A stretch of 64,000 nucleotides of DNA from Nilaparvata lugens (Eukaryota; Arthropoda; Insecta; Hemiptera; Delphacidae). Positions 35,520-46,876 of the stretch are shown piece by piece. The notes beneath the pieces were generated by a model. It had not been told where the DNA came from, did no database searches, and saw nothing but the letters and a program-made list of their open reading frames with translations. Position 1 is the stretch's first letter, and each line of letters begins with the position of its first letter. The translations under genes were made by a program, and so were the position numbers. The stretch spans positions 36,207,013 through 36,271,012 of the forward strand of contig NC_052507.1 in the NCBI RefSeq assembly GCF_014356525.2, written 5' to 3'.

Positions 35520-38496
35520 ATGGACAGACATGAAATAGAATTAGACAATTATAATACAATATTGTGTAGAGAGTATGATACATTTAATTCATTCAATTTA
35601 TTTTTAATAAAGAGAGAAGCTTGAAAATAATTCATTTAAATATAAGAAGCTACAATGAAAACTTTGACAATTTATTGGTGGGACTCAACTCATTAGATTT
35701 TGAAATAGACATTATTGTGTTGACTGAGACTTGGCTCAATATAGATGATATCAAGCAACTTGACGGTTATGAAACTTATCAGACAGCAGATAAGTGTAAC
35801 AGAAACGACAGAGTGCTTGTTTTTATCAAGAAATCGTTATCATCAGTTGAGAGAAGTTTGAATATCGGTGGGGTCAATGCTGTAGAAATTGACTTTCACT
35901 ATGATAAAAAGAAATACTGTTTATTAGCAATTTATCGAACCCATGATTCTAATGTACAGGAATTCACTGATCATCTTAGAAATTATTGTATTGAAACCAA
36001 TAAGGGCAAAACCAATATAATCGCAGGAGACATTAATATTAATATATTAAATAACGACTTACAAACAGACAGTTATTTAGATGCTTTGTACGAAAATGGG
36101 TTTATCAATTGTATTGATAAACCAACAAGAGAACAGAATAATAGCAGTACACTGATTGATCATGTATTTATAAAAAATATTGATGTGTCTTCAGTTCAGT
36201 CAGCAATTGCAAAAGTTTCTATAACAGACCATTACATAGTAGCCTTGCAAATAAATTCAAATTCTATGGATACAACCACAACTGAATCACCTAAATTTTA
36301 CATTCATAGTGAAACTTTAGAATATTTTCTCAGAGAGGAAACATGGGACTCTGTGATTGCCGAGCAAGATGTTAATACTTCAGCAGATAATTTTTTTTCT
36401 ATTATAAAATTTAACATTGAAAGGTCAAAAAAGCCGGTCACACAAGTGAACTCACGTTTTAGAAAAATAAAGCCCTGGATAACGGATGGATTAGTTAGGT
36501 CAATTAGAGAGAGAGATAATTTACATAGGCTTACTAAGAGACAACCCTTTAATTAAGAATTAATTAATTACTTTAAAAACTATAGAAATAGATTAAATGA
36601 CTTACTTAAAAAAACCAAAGCCCAGTATTATAGAGATCAAGTAAACGATAGTGGTAATGACCCAAAAAAGTTCTGGCGCGTAATAAATGAAATTTCAGGA
36701 AGAAATAATAAAAAGAAGGATTTCCATTAGATCATTTCAAAAAAAATTATATTTTTGATTCTCCACTTCATAAAGCGAGAGTAGTTGCAGATGAATTCAA
36801 CGACTATTTTTCGCACGTAGGGGAGAATTTGGCAAAGGCCGTTCATTCCAATAGTGTTCCAGCTATTGATGATGATCTCTATAGACTCGACACGAACTTC
36901 ATCTTGCATCTGGTAAATGATGATGATATTTGTAGATTTGCTTCCGAAATAAGAGGCATGTCCGCTCCCGGCTTTGACAATATATCTGCTCAATTTTTCA
37001 AACAACATATTAAAATCTTTATTAAACCCCTCAAACACATTTATAATTTGAGCATTACTCAGGGTATTTATCCAGATAGTTTTAAAATAGCCAGAGTTTT
37101 TCCACTTTTTAAAAATGGTGATAGATCCCATGAAAGTAACTACAGACCTATTTCTATTTTAAGCATTTTCTCTAAAGTTTTAGAAAGAATTATAAAATTT
37201 CAGTTGAGTAATTACATTGAGGCTAACAACATTCTTGCAGATGGACAATTTGGATTCAGGAAGGACAAAAACATATCTGATGCACTGTATAAATTAACTC
37301 AAGAAGTAGACCAATCAATAAATAAAAACCTTAATAATTTAATAATATTTCTGGACCTGGCCAAAGCCTTCGATACAGTCGATAGATCGAAGCTATTAAA
37401 AAAACTTGAAATGTTAGGTATTCGTCACAACTCTTACAATTGGTTCAGGAGTTATCTATCGGATAGAAAACAGGTCGTCCAACTGTTGGGTGTTGAGAGT
37501 AAAATTAACAACATTGAATACGGTGTGGTTCAGGGCAGCACCTTGGGGCCTCTCTTATTCCTGATTTATATAAACAACTTAGCTAAGCTGCCACTTGATG
37601 GTAACCTGTTCCTATTTGCTGATGATACAGCTCTGCATGTAACCGGGGTGAATAAGGAAGAAATGTATCAAAAGGCTTCTCGTGATCTCCACCTTTTGAA
37701 GGCGTGGTTTGATGATAATATTTTGACGCTTAATATAAAAAAATCAAAATTCATGGAAATTTCTTTACGGAAAAATCATGAGCCTTCTGTTGACACGTTA
37801 ATGTTACATTCTTGTGGGAATCCAGATAACAATCAGTGTCAGTGCGATTGTATTGAGAGAGTGAGTTCTTACAAGTATTTGGGAATTATGATTGATGAAA
37901 AACTTGACTGGTCAGTTCACATTGCCTATCTGAAAAATAAAATACGTAAATCCATTTACATTTTTCTCAACTTACGTCAGTTTTTATCTAAAGATGAACT
38001 TAGGAATGTATACTTTGCATATGTCCAATCGTTAATAGTTGCTGGGATTTTAGCTTATGGGGGTGCTTATAAAACAATTCTATCTCCGTTATTGATAACT
38101 CAAAAACTAATTAAAAAAATTGCTTTAAAAAAACCCATCCGTGCCCCAACTGCACTAATATATGACGAGTTCAACGTTCTCGATATTCGCCAGTTGTATG
38201 TCAAGAGCCTACTGTTGTATATTCATAAATATAGAGCAGATATGTTCACGAGAGTTGCTCACAACTATAGTACTCGGTCGGCGGAGTCTTTGGGCATAGA
38301 AGTACCTAGACTTGTGGGGGCTCACTCCACTACAAACACTCATTACATTTCGCACATCATTTTCCGAAACATTCCGGCTTTCTTAAGAAGGGTAGAGGAT
38401 TATTCCCTTTTTATTTATAAAAAACTTATTACTGGTTGGTTGAAGGAGATTGGCAGGGAGGGTATTGAAGAACTAATTCATTCTATTTATCAATAA
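35520..38496 (+). pseudogene. LINE ORF2: endonuclease plus reverse transcriptase, three lesions
   Basis: The best-preserved protein-coding region in the window, an APE-type LINE polyprotein of roughly 990 codons, probably of the Jockey/CR1 group. An N-terminal stretch starts at ATG 35520. After a frame break near 35620, the endonuclease follows: HLNIRS, LTETWL, AIYRTHD, AGDININ, LIDHVF, then ITDHY, so the catalytic Glu, Asp/Asn and Asp-His residues are present. A TAA at 36554-36556 interrupts the frame, which then continues as FKNYRNRLNDLLKKTKAQYY and FWRVINEISG. A second frame break lies in the A-rich stretch near 36715-36720. The reverse transcriptase follows with NYRPISILSIFSKVLER, FLDLAKAFDTVD (motif A), VVQGSTLGPLLFLIYINNL (B), LFADD (C), SKFMEIS (D) and YKYLGIMIDEKLDW (E), ending at TAA 38494-38496. 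Key residues are intact, so decay is recent. TTG at 35621 and 36829 is not a real start. Confidence 0.95.
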
Positions 38497-38920
38497 CTAA
38501 TTAACTGATGCCCCACAGCTCCGTTTCATAAAAGAGAAAAATTACTCATATAGTAATGATAATAATAAAAATAATAATAATAAAAAATAAAACAAAATAT
38601 TAAATTTGTTAATAACAATGAAAAATAAATAAAAATGAATAGCGAGCATCTGCGATCTGTAAGTAAGGAAGCTGTATTGCAAACGATGTTTATAGTAATA
38701 CAGTATTACGGTAATTTTATGGTTTTTGCTGATGAATGCGAGAGTCAATCAGTCAGTCGTGATCAGTTTTCATAATTTATATAAATAGATTTTACGCTTA
38801 CCCTAGTATATGCTGTGTTGTTTATTGTAGTGCAACAATATATGGTTTCTTTGTTCCACTGATATGTGTTGTACTGTAGTTTTATATTGTTCTAGTTTCC
38901 AATACTTTTGTAATATTCTT

Positions 38921-39028
38921 CTCTCTTAAAGTATAGTATTCTCTCTTATAGTATATTCTCTAAAGTATATTCTCTCTTAAAGTATATTCTCTAGTATATT
39001 CTCTAGTATAAAATATTCTCTCTATAAG
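38921..39028. repeat. Short tandem repeat TATTCTCT(CTTA)AAGTA
   Basis: About seven imperfect units of 13-21 bp built from TATTCTCTCTTAAAGTA, TATTCTCTAAAGTA and TATTCTCTAGTA. It lies in the 3' UTR of the LINE. Confidence 0.8.
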
Positions 39029-39288
39029 TATGAAATGCTTATTTTAAGTAACAATATAGGCTATTAGTCCTATATTTAAATAGTATTGGCTATTTTAACG
39101 GACTCCATGTACCACACACAGGCTCTGGCCTAAGTGGTTGTGATGCATAATATCTTTAGAATTTGTTCTGCCTAAAGTATACACTGTTTGTAAAATTATG
39201 TTATGTTATTGAGTTATAAGTTTTTTCTTGTATTTTTGTTATATGCAAAATTAAAGCCAATTTGATTTATTTGATTTGATTTGATTTT

Positions 39289-41170
39289 TGACTGAGAAAT
39301 GATAGTTTCTGGATAAACACCAGGAAAATGGTAAAATATAAATAAAATTAACCTAAAACTCTCACTCTGGGTCGTGAATTCGGGATTTGTTGAATAAAAC
39401 AAAAAATCAATCCGTGATTGCTGAACTATATTGAAACATCAAATTGAACTGAATGAAATGAAATTGAAATAATGCTGTGAAGCCTTACAAATGGAATATG
39501 AAATGAGCTTCAAAAACTAAATTCAATCAAAAATGTAATCAATTCAAAAATTGAAAATAATATTTTCAATTTGAATTTGATAATAAGATAAAATCTCAAA
39601 AATGCTAGTGAATAATTAAAATCAATAAATACAATTATCAATAAAATGTATCTTTGAAGAAATGTTCAAAATCAATACTTTAAAATAAATTTGGAATCTA
39701 AAGAATTGAATAAAAACTTTTCCTCTGAAATTACTAATAATTATTGGTTAAACCCTACTTGAAAAAAGGACACTGGAAGTTTGTTGCTATTTTTGGCTAA
39801 TGGAGTCACAAATCAATAATTGAAATTCTAGTATGTGTTGAAAATAAAACTGAGGATAAGACTTACTGTAGCTTGAACACATCACTCTCCTATGAATTGT
39901 GATATCTGATGCTGCAGTCTGCTAATCCCAGAGAAACCTCAACACAGGAAACTTGACACCTCTCAATCACCGATTCTTCAAGACTGGCTTGGGACGTTCT
40001 CGATCCCCCTTATATATTATAGCCTAATGTGTCGCTCATGTGTGGGGTTCCTCTTCATAAGGGATCTGTGACTACCACCACTATTTGCCAATATTTATCT
40101 TCCCAGTATTGTACAATATTGGGGACTCTACTCCAAACTTTATTTATTACTCACAGTTCTCTTTCAGATGAATAATAAATAATATAGAGTTTGTAATAAA
40201 ATATGAAGCTCTTTCAATAAAAAAATTATTTTCCCTGACTCACAGCTAGGGAACTGATTTATGAACATGACGTACAATAATTCTTTACTCTCTTTAAGAT
40301 GCAATTCACATTTTTAAAACATCAATAATATGAATGAATACATTAAATCAACAATAGCAAAATACATCAGAGCAGTACAAAAATAAGAATAAATGCATCA
40401 AATCAATTTTAAATGTGACATAAAATCAATTAAATAAGATATCAACCCCCCACATAATTGAACATAATCTTTTAGGCTATTTAGACAAATCAGAATAAAA
40501 AATAAAAACACTTGGACAATTTCCCGATATTCAGAGACATTGTAGTCTGAATTAATCATTGTAATATTATATTAATTGTATTTTTACACATAATTATTTG
40601 TAGTGCACTACCCTATACTATAAAAGAAATAGCCTACCTGATACTCATGATTATTTGAACTACCGGTATCCAAATACAATTTATATTAGGCCTACTAATA
40701 TTAATTTTTAGTGATCATTATTTACATAAACTATGATATTTTATTATTTATTTGATTTCAAAAGCTTTTGGAATTTCAATTGAAATTTGTGGCATTGACC
40801 TCTGAAAATTTTAGTTTTGCCACATGGTCGTCGAAATTACCACGTGCACAACTTTCAAAAATTCCTGGTTGGAAGAACCATGCATGATAAGTGCTGGTGG
40901 ACATTCTCCGAAAAATGCACCACATGGCATTAAAACTACGCATTCACAATTGTTTACTCAGGCATGCAACAAGTTCGGACAATGGGCCTGTCCTTTCTGA
41001 TCCTCTGGTTGTCTATGATACCTGGAAACGCTCTATACTGTGGAATATGAGTATTCAAAATTAAGGAGACAGTCTCGAAGTTAATCAAATCAACCTGAAA
41101 CTGAATGTTGGAGAGGTCATTCACCCACGGTAGGGTAGCATATTTGGTGCAAAAAATCTTATCTAAATTT
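39289..41170. other. No recognisable feature
   Basis: Very AT-rich, with many AATTGAA and AATCAAT words and no open frame above 65 codons. Confidence 0.5.
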
Positions 41171-41210
41171 GGGTGAGGAATAGCACATGGTTACCTAATT
41201 TTCTCTCCCC
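41171..41210 (+). repeat. Dispersed stem-loop cassette, copy 3 (diverged)
   Basis: GGGTGAGGAATAG pairs imperfectly with CTAATTTTCTCTCCC. The loop (CACATGGTTAC) does not match the other copies. Confidence 0.35.
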
Positions 41211-43552
41211 CTATCATTTTGATGATGTACTAATTGTATGAATGGATGAAGAATGAATGAATATTTGTACAGTTTTTTGTTAGTGGGAAGTCTCTGACAG
41301 GAATGCTTCACCGAGCTTGATGTAATATAATATTCTAGCAGTACCGTCACGATTGTTATAATATTGTCTAGTTTAGGATATTGAATCTTGTGGATATTAA
41401 TGGTAATATCATATTATGCGTCTTTTCTACTCACATTTCGTCAGTATGATTATGGAATACTCCGGTACCTATTCTTGTTTCTATTCATGTCAGACCAAAA
41501 CAAAACATGTTTCCGTACTCCCTTCAAACATAATATCAGATTACTGACACAATATTGGATCTTCTGAACAGCACCGAGTAAGCAGTTCGAAGCAGATGCC
41601 TACAGAATGGAGTGTATCGAAATGTGGCGGTGGCACAATGAAGCAGAGTAGCCCTACACTCATATGAGCAGATCCAAGCATGGTTTCTGGAAAGCGTGGC
41701 GTATACGTCAGAGTAGAGCGCTGGATTATTCATGCGTTGGCGATGTACTGAAGGCTATTAGACTATGGCAGTGAGAGGCACAATGACCCTCAAGTAGTAA
41801 CAGTAGCAGCAACGGCAGACTCTGTATCAATATTCTGTTTGCTTAGCGAGGCTCGAAGCCCAAACCCTTCTCACCGCACCAGTTTCCTTCCATTGGCCGC
41901 CTTGTTTGTCCTTATAACACGGCCGGCTGGACCTCGTGTGAGTGGTGAGGAAGGCATGTATTTCCGGGTCTGGTGATGTTGGAGTGTTGTTTGACAATCA
42001 CTGATGTGGTCCACTGTATCAATGGTGACAAGTCATTGGAGGCAACCTTTTCAATAACAAATTGGACTATTCAACCAATAGCGGGAATTCATAATAGGAA
42101 ACCGTAAATTTTTATTTTTGATAACAAGCCATGGGAGGCAACTCTCTCATAAAAGAAAAGAAAGGACTATTGAATCAAAAGTGGGAAGTCATAATAAGAA
42201 ACGATAAATAGGTGTTTACAATTTGCCTGTGTTTTCAATAGACCCATACCACAGAGAAAGAACACTCATTGTTACGTATTCTGTGCCCATACTGAACAAC
42301 CAAGGAAAAGTTTGAAAAATCCAAATCCAATTTCCATCGAAGAAATACACAGTGAATATGCATTGACACATTTGAAAAATTTGAATTCATTCCAAACAAT
42401 CTATCTGTTTGGTGGATGTAAGTTAATGTGATAATAACATAATTTATATCACAAACTGATAATATTAAATCAATCTAATTGTAATTTTACTAATAGAAGA
42501 TTGAATGATGATAATAGATTGATGAATTCTTTCAAATTAATAAGAAATAATGGATCAACCTTAGAGAAGAATCTTTCAAGAAATAACAAGGACAAAACAT
42601 AATATTGAACTCAATTGTGCCGAGCACTGTTTCTAATTCAGGCCTTTTCCAAGTTATAATAGTGAATTCAATAGGCTAGAGCTATTATTGTAAGTGAGTT
42701 AGCGAAATTGTTTTCTCTCTCTATGATGAACGGCCATGACTTCGAGTTTCCCGGGATAGATATTTGAAAATTGTGGCTCCGAGTCGTCGAGGAATGTAGA
42801 TTATGGAATTATCTCTCAAACTTAGCCTCCCTGTCGCGACATGGAGTGCGATAAGTTGGAAAACAGCAAGATATTGAAATTATAACAAACTAATGATTTT
42901 GCAGTTACTATTTGGTCCTAAGGCTCTAGAAGCCACGCAACGATTGGTCAAATTGATTCCCTTCGCCCAATAGGAGACCTGTTTCTAAATACAGTAGTGG
43001 GGAGATTCCCCAGCCGAGAGACCAGATTACGTTTCGGAGGACTCTGCTAGGAGCACTACGAGAGTAAAGATGTAGTCATTTTGTTTCGCCCTTTTTGGGC
43101 GAGTTTATATTGGTCAATGTAGGAGTTAGTTTTATTTTTTTTTTAGAAAATTTTTCGAGTAGGTTATGTTAAAGTGGTTAGTGAAAGTAGAAACAAATAT
43201 TGGAACAGTACTTAACGGGTTAAATTAAAATGAAATCAACAGTGATATTTTTCTAGTTGAATTTGAAATAAAAAGGGAAAATTTCTTGAGTTACGCATGA
43301 GTTTAAATTATTTTGTAGTTGAGAGTTGAAAGGTTGACTAGAAATTTGAATGGGGATATGAAAGTGGAAATATGCAGGAAATTTCATGTCAAAAAGGAAT
43401 TAGAATTTTTGTTCGGAAAATAAAATTGGAGTAATTAACAGTAGTAGAAATCTTATCTTGGCCAGTAGTAGTTAAGTGCCGGGTGAACTGATGTAGGAGT
43501 CTTGGTCTAGTTCAAAGGAAAACGGAGAAAGAAGAGGAGAAGGAAGAAAGGG
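41211..43552. other. No supported gene
   Basis: A GC-richer stretch at 41580-41990 has no recognisable domain. At 42936-43085 an ATTGGTC, a CCAATAGG and a later ACGAGAGTAAAG lie close together. This could be a promoter with a first exon but is unsupported (see findings). Confidence 0.4.
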
Positions 43553-43645
43553 ATTGATTGATTATTTGCCTTTATTAGGGCGGAGTTAGGACTCCTGGTT
43601 CTCTCTGCCACACAACCCTAAAACGATAGACCCTTATAGATAGGT
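43553..43645 (-). mobile_element. LINE or SINE 3' end with (AATC)n tail, minus strand
   Basis: The minus strand reads GGTTGTGTGGCAGAGAGAAC, then CCTAATAAAGGCAAATAATC followed by AATC units. An AATAAA signal directly before a tetranucleotide tail is typical of a LINE or SINE 3' end. Only about 90 bp are recognisable and no coding sequence is left. Confidence 0.5.
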
Positions 43646-44095
43646 AGTCAACAAGAATTTATAAATAAGAAGATGTTTTTATGATGATTAGTAAAAGTGC
43701 AAAAAAAGTTTTCCATGTGAATAAGTTGAGATGTTTTGAGATTTAGTAGAGTAATTGAATCTAGTTGGATATGAAGTTTATTGTTGAGAAATAATTATGT
43801 GAGGCTCCAGTAAGGTTGGAAATGTCAGTGAACTTGAAAATCAGCAATAGTAATAGTAGTCAATTAATGTGTTAATGTATTGGTAAATTCCATAATGTTG
43901 ATAATCAGAAGTCAAGCAGTAGCAGTCAAATGCTAAGATAGTTAGATGATCGAGATGAATTTTCATATTATTAAACCATGCGTTGAGAATTATTCTTCCA
44001 GTGTTTGGATAAAATGTCACGTTATTTGAGATAAATAATAATGTTCGCTGTCGAGTCAATTTATCCAGTTGAAGTTGTAGGCAGTGAGAAAATTA
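43646..44095. other. No recognisable feature
   Basis: AT-rich spacer up to the TTA that borders the composite inverted-repeat element. Confidence 0.5.
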
Positions 44096-44489
44096 TGCCC
44101 GGTCTACACGACAACGATATTAACGCAAACCTGCCAGGTTTGCGCTAAGTTTGCGTCGTGTAGACGGGCGATCGTTGTGAATTAATGAGGTTTGAAGGTT
44201 TGTGCTTTCTTCAATCAATCTCAGTCAGGTTTGCGTCAATTTTTCTAGGAAACGATTATGTCTCATCTATCCATCAAAACCTGAATCGCTTCAAAATGAA
44301 GATAGAGAATTCGCAATTTCAGATTCGGATTCAGCACCCTCGAATTAAATATGTGTGAGGTCAATTCTCAAAAATACTCAAAAATAAAGAAGATTTTTTA
44401 ATGGATAATAATTATTTTATTTACTCTATAGTAATGTAATATAGTTATTCGCTCTTCACTTGATAAGCAGTATTCTTGATTACTATTAT

Positions 44490-44748
44490 TATTGAGGAGA
44501 AGGAGGAGAAGTGGGAGGAGGAGGAAGAGGAGGGGGGAGGAGGAGGAGGAGGAGGAGTAGGTGGAGGAGGAGAAGAGGATGAAAAGATGAAGTAGGAGCA
44601 GGTGGAGGAGGAGGAGTAGTTATCGGAGGAGGTGGAGGAGGAGGAGGAAAAGGAGATGGTGGAGTAGTTGAGGAGGAGGAGGAATAGTTGGGGGTGGTGG
44701 AAGAGTAGGGTGAGGAGGAGAAGGAGGAGTAGGTGGAGAATGAGGAAG
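44490..44748. repeat. GGA-rich array, left half
   Basis: Plus-strand purine tract of GGA, GAA and GTA triplets (about 255 bp) with a GGGGGG run. The complementary strand reads as Pro/Ser-rich low complexity. It ends in GAGGAAG (44742-44748), where the LINE begins. Confidence 0.95.
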
Positions 44749-45565
44749 ATTGATTGATTGATTGATTGAGTACTTTATTTATGTAGATTACAATATATAC
44801 TGGCTTATACACTTATATACAATAGCTTACAATACAGCAAAATTATAGATGAATTTACATAATATAGACTAAGAAAATAATTATTGAACTGTATATGATA
44901 TGAAAAAGCAATTTGTAATATAATAACTATAGATAATGATTATATTGTTATGCATCTACATAAATTGGCGGAGCTTTGGACATATCAATGTCCATTCTTC
45001 GGAAAGAATATTAAAAATATCCTCCGCACTAACTCTCTACCAAAACGTTAATTTCATTATTTGAACTAAGGATTTATTTATTAATGGAAATATTGTAAAA
45101 GTTTTAATCAATATGAATATTTAAGAGAGAAAAAACAGAAAATTGATAAAGTAAAATAATTATATAGGTAGAGATCAAATAATTGATTAATAAAATGAAG
45201 TAGGCTGAAAGTAGATCAGGCTTATCAACTTTCAGTAATATACAGCAGTATGCAGTGGATAATTGAAATAACATGAGTTTATATAATATATATAATACAA
45301 TTCGTTCTATAACAGGTTTAAAGGTTTATATTGGTGGAATGGGTGAGGGATGGTTGTCATGTCATCGTTCTAGGGCCGGACAGTTTCAGTCATTTGTTTC
45401 AAAAGATGTTTTTTCAAAGTCAGGATGAAGCTCGCTCGGCTCTCGATAGACCTGATAGAAACAGGAAGTGCATTCCATGCACGACAGGCACTGACTAAGA
45501 AGGATTTTGTGAAAATAGTAGTTCGATGATTGGGTATCCTTAAAGTACTTTCTCTGGTTCTAGTA
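44749..45565 (-). mobile_element. 5'-truncated LINE inserted in the GGA array, minus strand
   Basis: Flanked by GAGGAAG on both sides (44742-44748 and 45566-45572), a 7-bp target-site duplication. On the minus strand, coding sequence from about 45563 reads RTRESTLRIPNHRTTIFTKS then SFLVSACRAWNALP and LKKHLLKQMTE, with TAG at 45370-45372. This is the typical C-terminal tail of Jockey-like reverse transcriptase ORFs (RT..Y..SF.V...R.WN.LP). A 3' UTR of about 600 bp ends in AATAAAGTACTCAATCAATC, an (AATC)n tail. The open frame of the tail is undamaged, so the insertion looks fairly young. Confidence 0.85.
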
Positions 45566-45905
45566 GAGGAAGAGGAGGAGGTAGAGAAGGAGAATGTGAA
45601 TGATGATGAGGAGGAGGTGGAGTAGTTGAGGAGGAGGGGGAATAGTTGGAGGAGGAGGAAGAGTAGGGTGAGGAGGAGGAGTAGGTGGTGGAGGAGGAAG
45701 AGGTGGTTGAAGAGGAGGTGGTGGAGGAAGAGAAGGAGGAGGAGGAGGAATAGTTGGTGGTGGAGGAGGAGGAATAGGTGGTGGAGGAGGAGGAGGAGTA
45801 GTAGTTGGCAGGGTGGAGAGGTGGTGGTGGTGGTCGAGGAGGAGGTGGAGGAGGAGGAGTTGGTGGTGGTGGTGGAGGAGGAGGAGGAGGAGGAGGAAGA
45901 GGCTT
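45566..45905. repeat. GGA-rich array, right half
   Basis: About 340 bp of GGA, GGT and GAA triplets, continuing the left half across the LINE. Long mirror-symmetric purine runs could form triplex or quadruplex structures. Confidence 0.95.
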
Positions 45906-46109
45906 GAGTTACTATTCATCTCAAGTTTATAAACACTCCAAAGACTTCGTATTGAATTTATATATGGTTTAGTTTATAATACAGGTTTGTGTTAAAGTTG
46001 GTGTCGTGTGAACAGAGGTTTGAGCAAACTTGGCTCAACGCCAGATTTGCGTAAACCTGGCTTTGAGCCAAGCTTGCGCAAATAACCTTGTCGTGTAGAC
46101 CCGGCATTA

Positions 46110-46706
46110 CAATACTCTAGTGACAAGCGAAGTATAAAATAATTGTCGATTAAAACCTGGCACTCATTGTTTTGTTTTGACTAACGTTCTGTCGTAGAGG
46201 TTTCCTACTAGAATATTATAATGAAAAGTGTTTTTCTTATGATTGTAGAATGCGTAGTTACACTTGAGTCATGTTGAAAAATATCCGACCAGGTCAGAGA
46301 TAGATCAGTCTATTAAAGACAAGTTTTTCTGTCGTGAGTTATAATATTGGATAGGTTTTTGTGAGTATGGCGCCACTCTATAGTCTAGTCTCTATACACT
46401 CAACGAGATGATTCCTAATGAATGAGAATAATGATGATTATTATTAACTGATCGTAGTCTTGAATATCTTTAGGTAGATGAATTGGGTCTAATTTTATTT
46501 CATTGATCGGCTGCATACTCGCGGTAAATGAAATGATTGTACAGTTTTCTCACGGTAGTAGATAATTATTGATTATCAATATTTGAAGTTATCAACGGTC
46601 ATAATATCCTATGTGACAATGTATGTACGTGATGTCTCTAATAATAATAAGTTATTTAGCATACGACGATTTCTCATAATATTCTATACTATACCCATTT
46701 TCAATA
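46110..46706. other. No recognisable feature
   Basis: Spacer between the composite element and the 152 bp MITE. No frames of note. Confidence 0.5.
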
Positions 46707-46715
46707 GTTTAATAC

Positions 46716-46867
46716 GGCTCCGTGAACTTGTAGTGCACAAGCCCGGAAAAAGAAACGGTGCTTGTACAAAATTTAATTTTTGTATATTCTGCCGACACAA
46801 AATTCGTAGTTTATTGTAAATTCTTTTCAAATTTTCCCGGGCTTGTGCACTACAAGTTCAGGGAGCC
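46716..46867. mobile_element. 152 bp MITE with 35 bp TIRs and 9-bp target duplication
   Basis: Left end GGCTCCGTGAACTTGTAG. The reverse complement of the right end is GGCTCCCTGAACTTGTAG, and both continue TGCACAAGCCCGG. Arms of about 35 bp differ by one substitution and one indel. GTTTAATAC is repeated exactly at 46707-46715 and 46868-46876. A 9-bp duplication is typical of Mutator-like elements, but the superfamily is inferred from size alone. The core is AT-rich and non-coding. Confidence 0.9.
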
Positions 46868-46876
46868 GTTTAATAC

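Larger units (their letters stand above)
35520..39288 (+). mobile_element. Near-full-length LINE (Jockey/CR1-like) with (TTTGA)n tail
   Basis: ORF2 (35520-38496) is followed by a 3' UTR of about 760 bp and a tail at 39261-39288 made of TTTGAT and TTTGATTTAT units, after GCAAAATTAAAGCCAA. The 5' end and any ORF1 were not identified, and no target-site duplication could be read. It shares its tail type and C-terminal protein pattern with the fragment at 14694-15852. Confidence 0.8.
44096..46106. mobile_element. TTA-flanked inverted-repeat element (2.0 kb composite)
   Basis: Left end TGCCCGGTCTACACGACAA, preceded by TTA (44093-44095). The reverse complement of the right end is TGCCGGGTCTACACGACAA, followed by TTA (46107-46109). 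About 19 of the first 21 bp match. Both ends have complex subterminal structure: GTCTACACGAC (44102) pairs with GTCGTGTAGAC (44155), and on the right CTTGGCTCAA pairs with TTGAGCCAAG. A 3-bp TTA duplication and TIRs fit a PIF/Harbinger-type MITE, which is inference. Internally it holds a GGA-rich array split by a minus-strand LINE. No transposase. Confidence 0.75.

Noticed and set aside
45626..45907. Arg/Trp-rich and Pro-rich open frames over the GGA arrays
   Set aside because: They are direct translations of triplet repeats and carry no information beyond the array.
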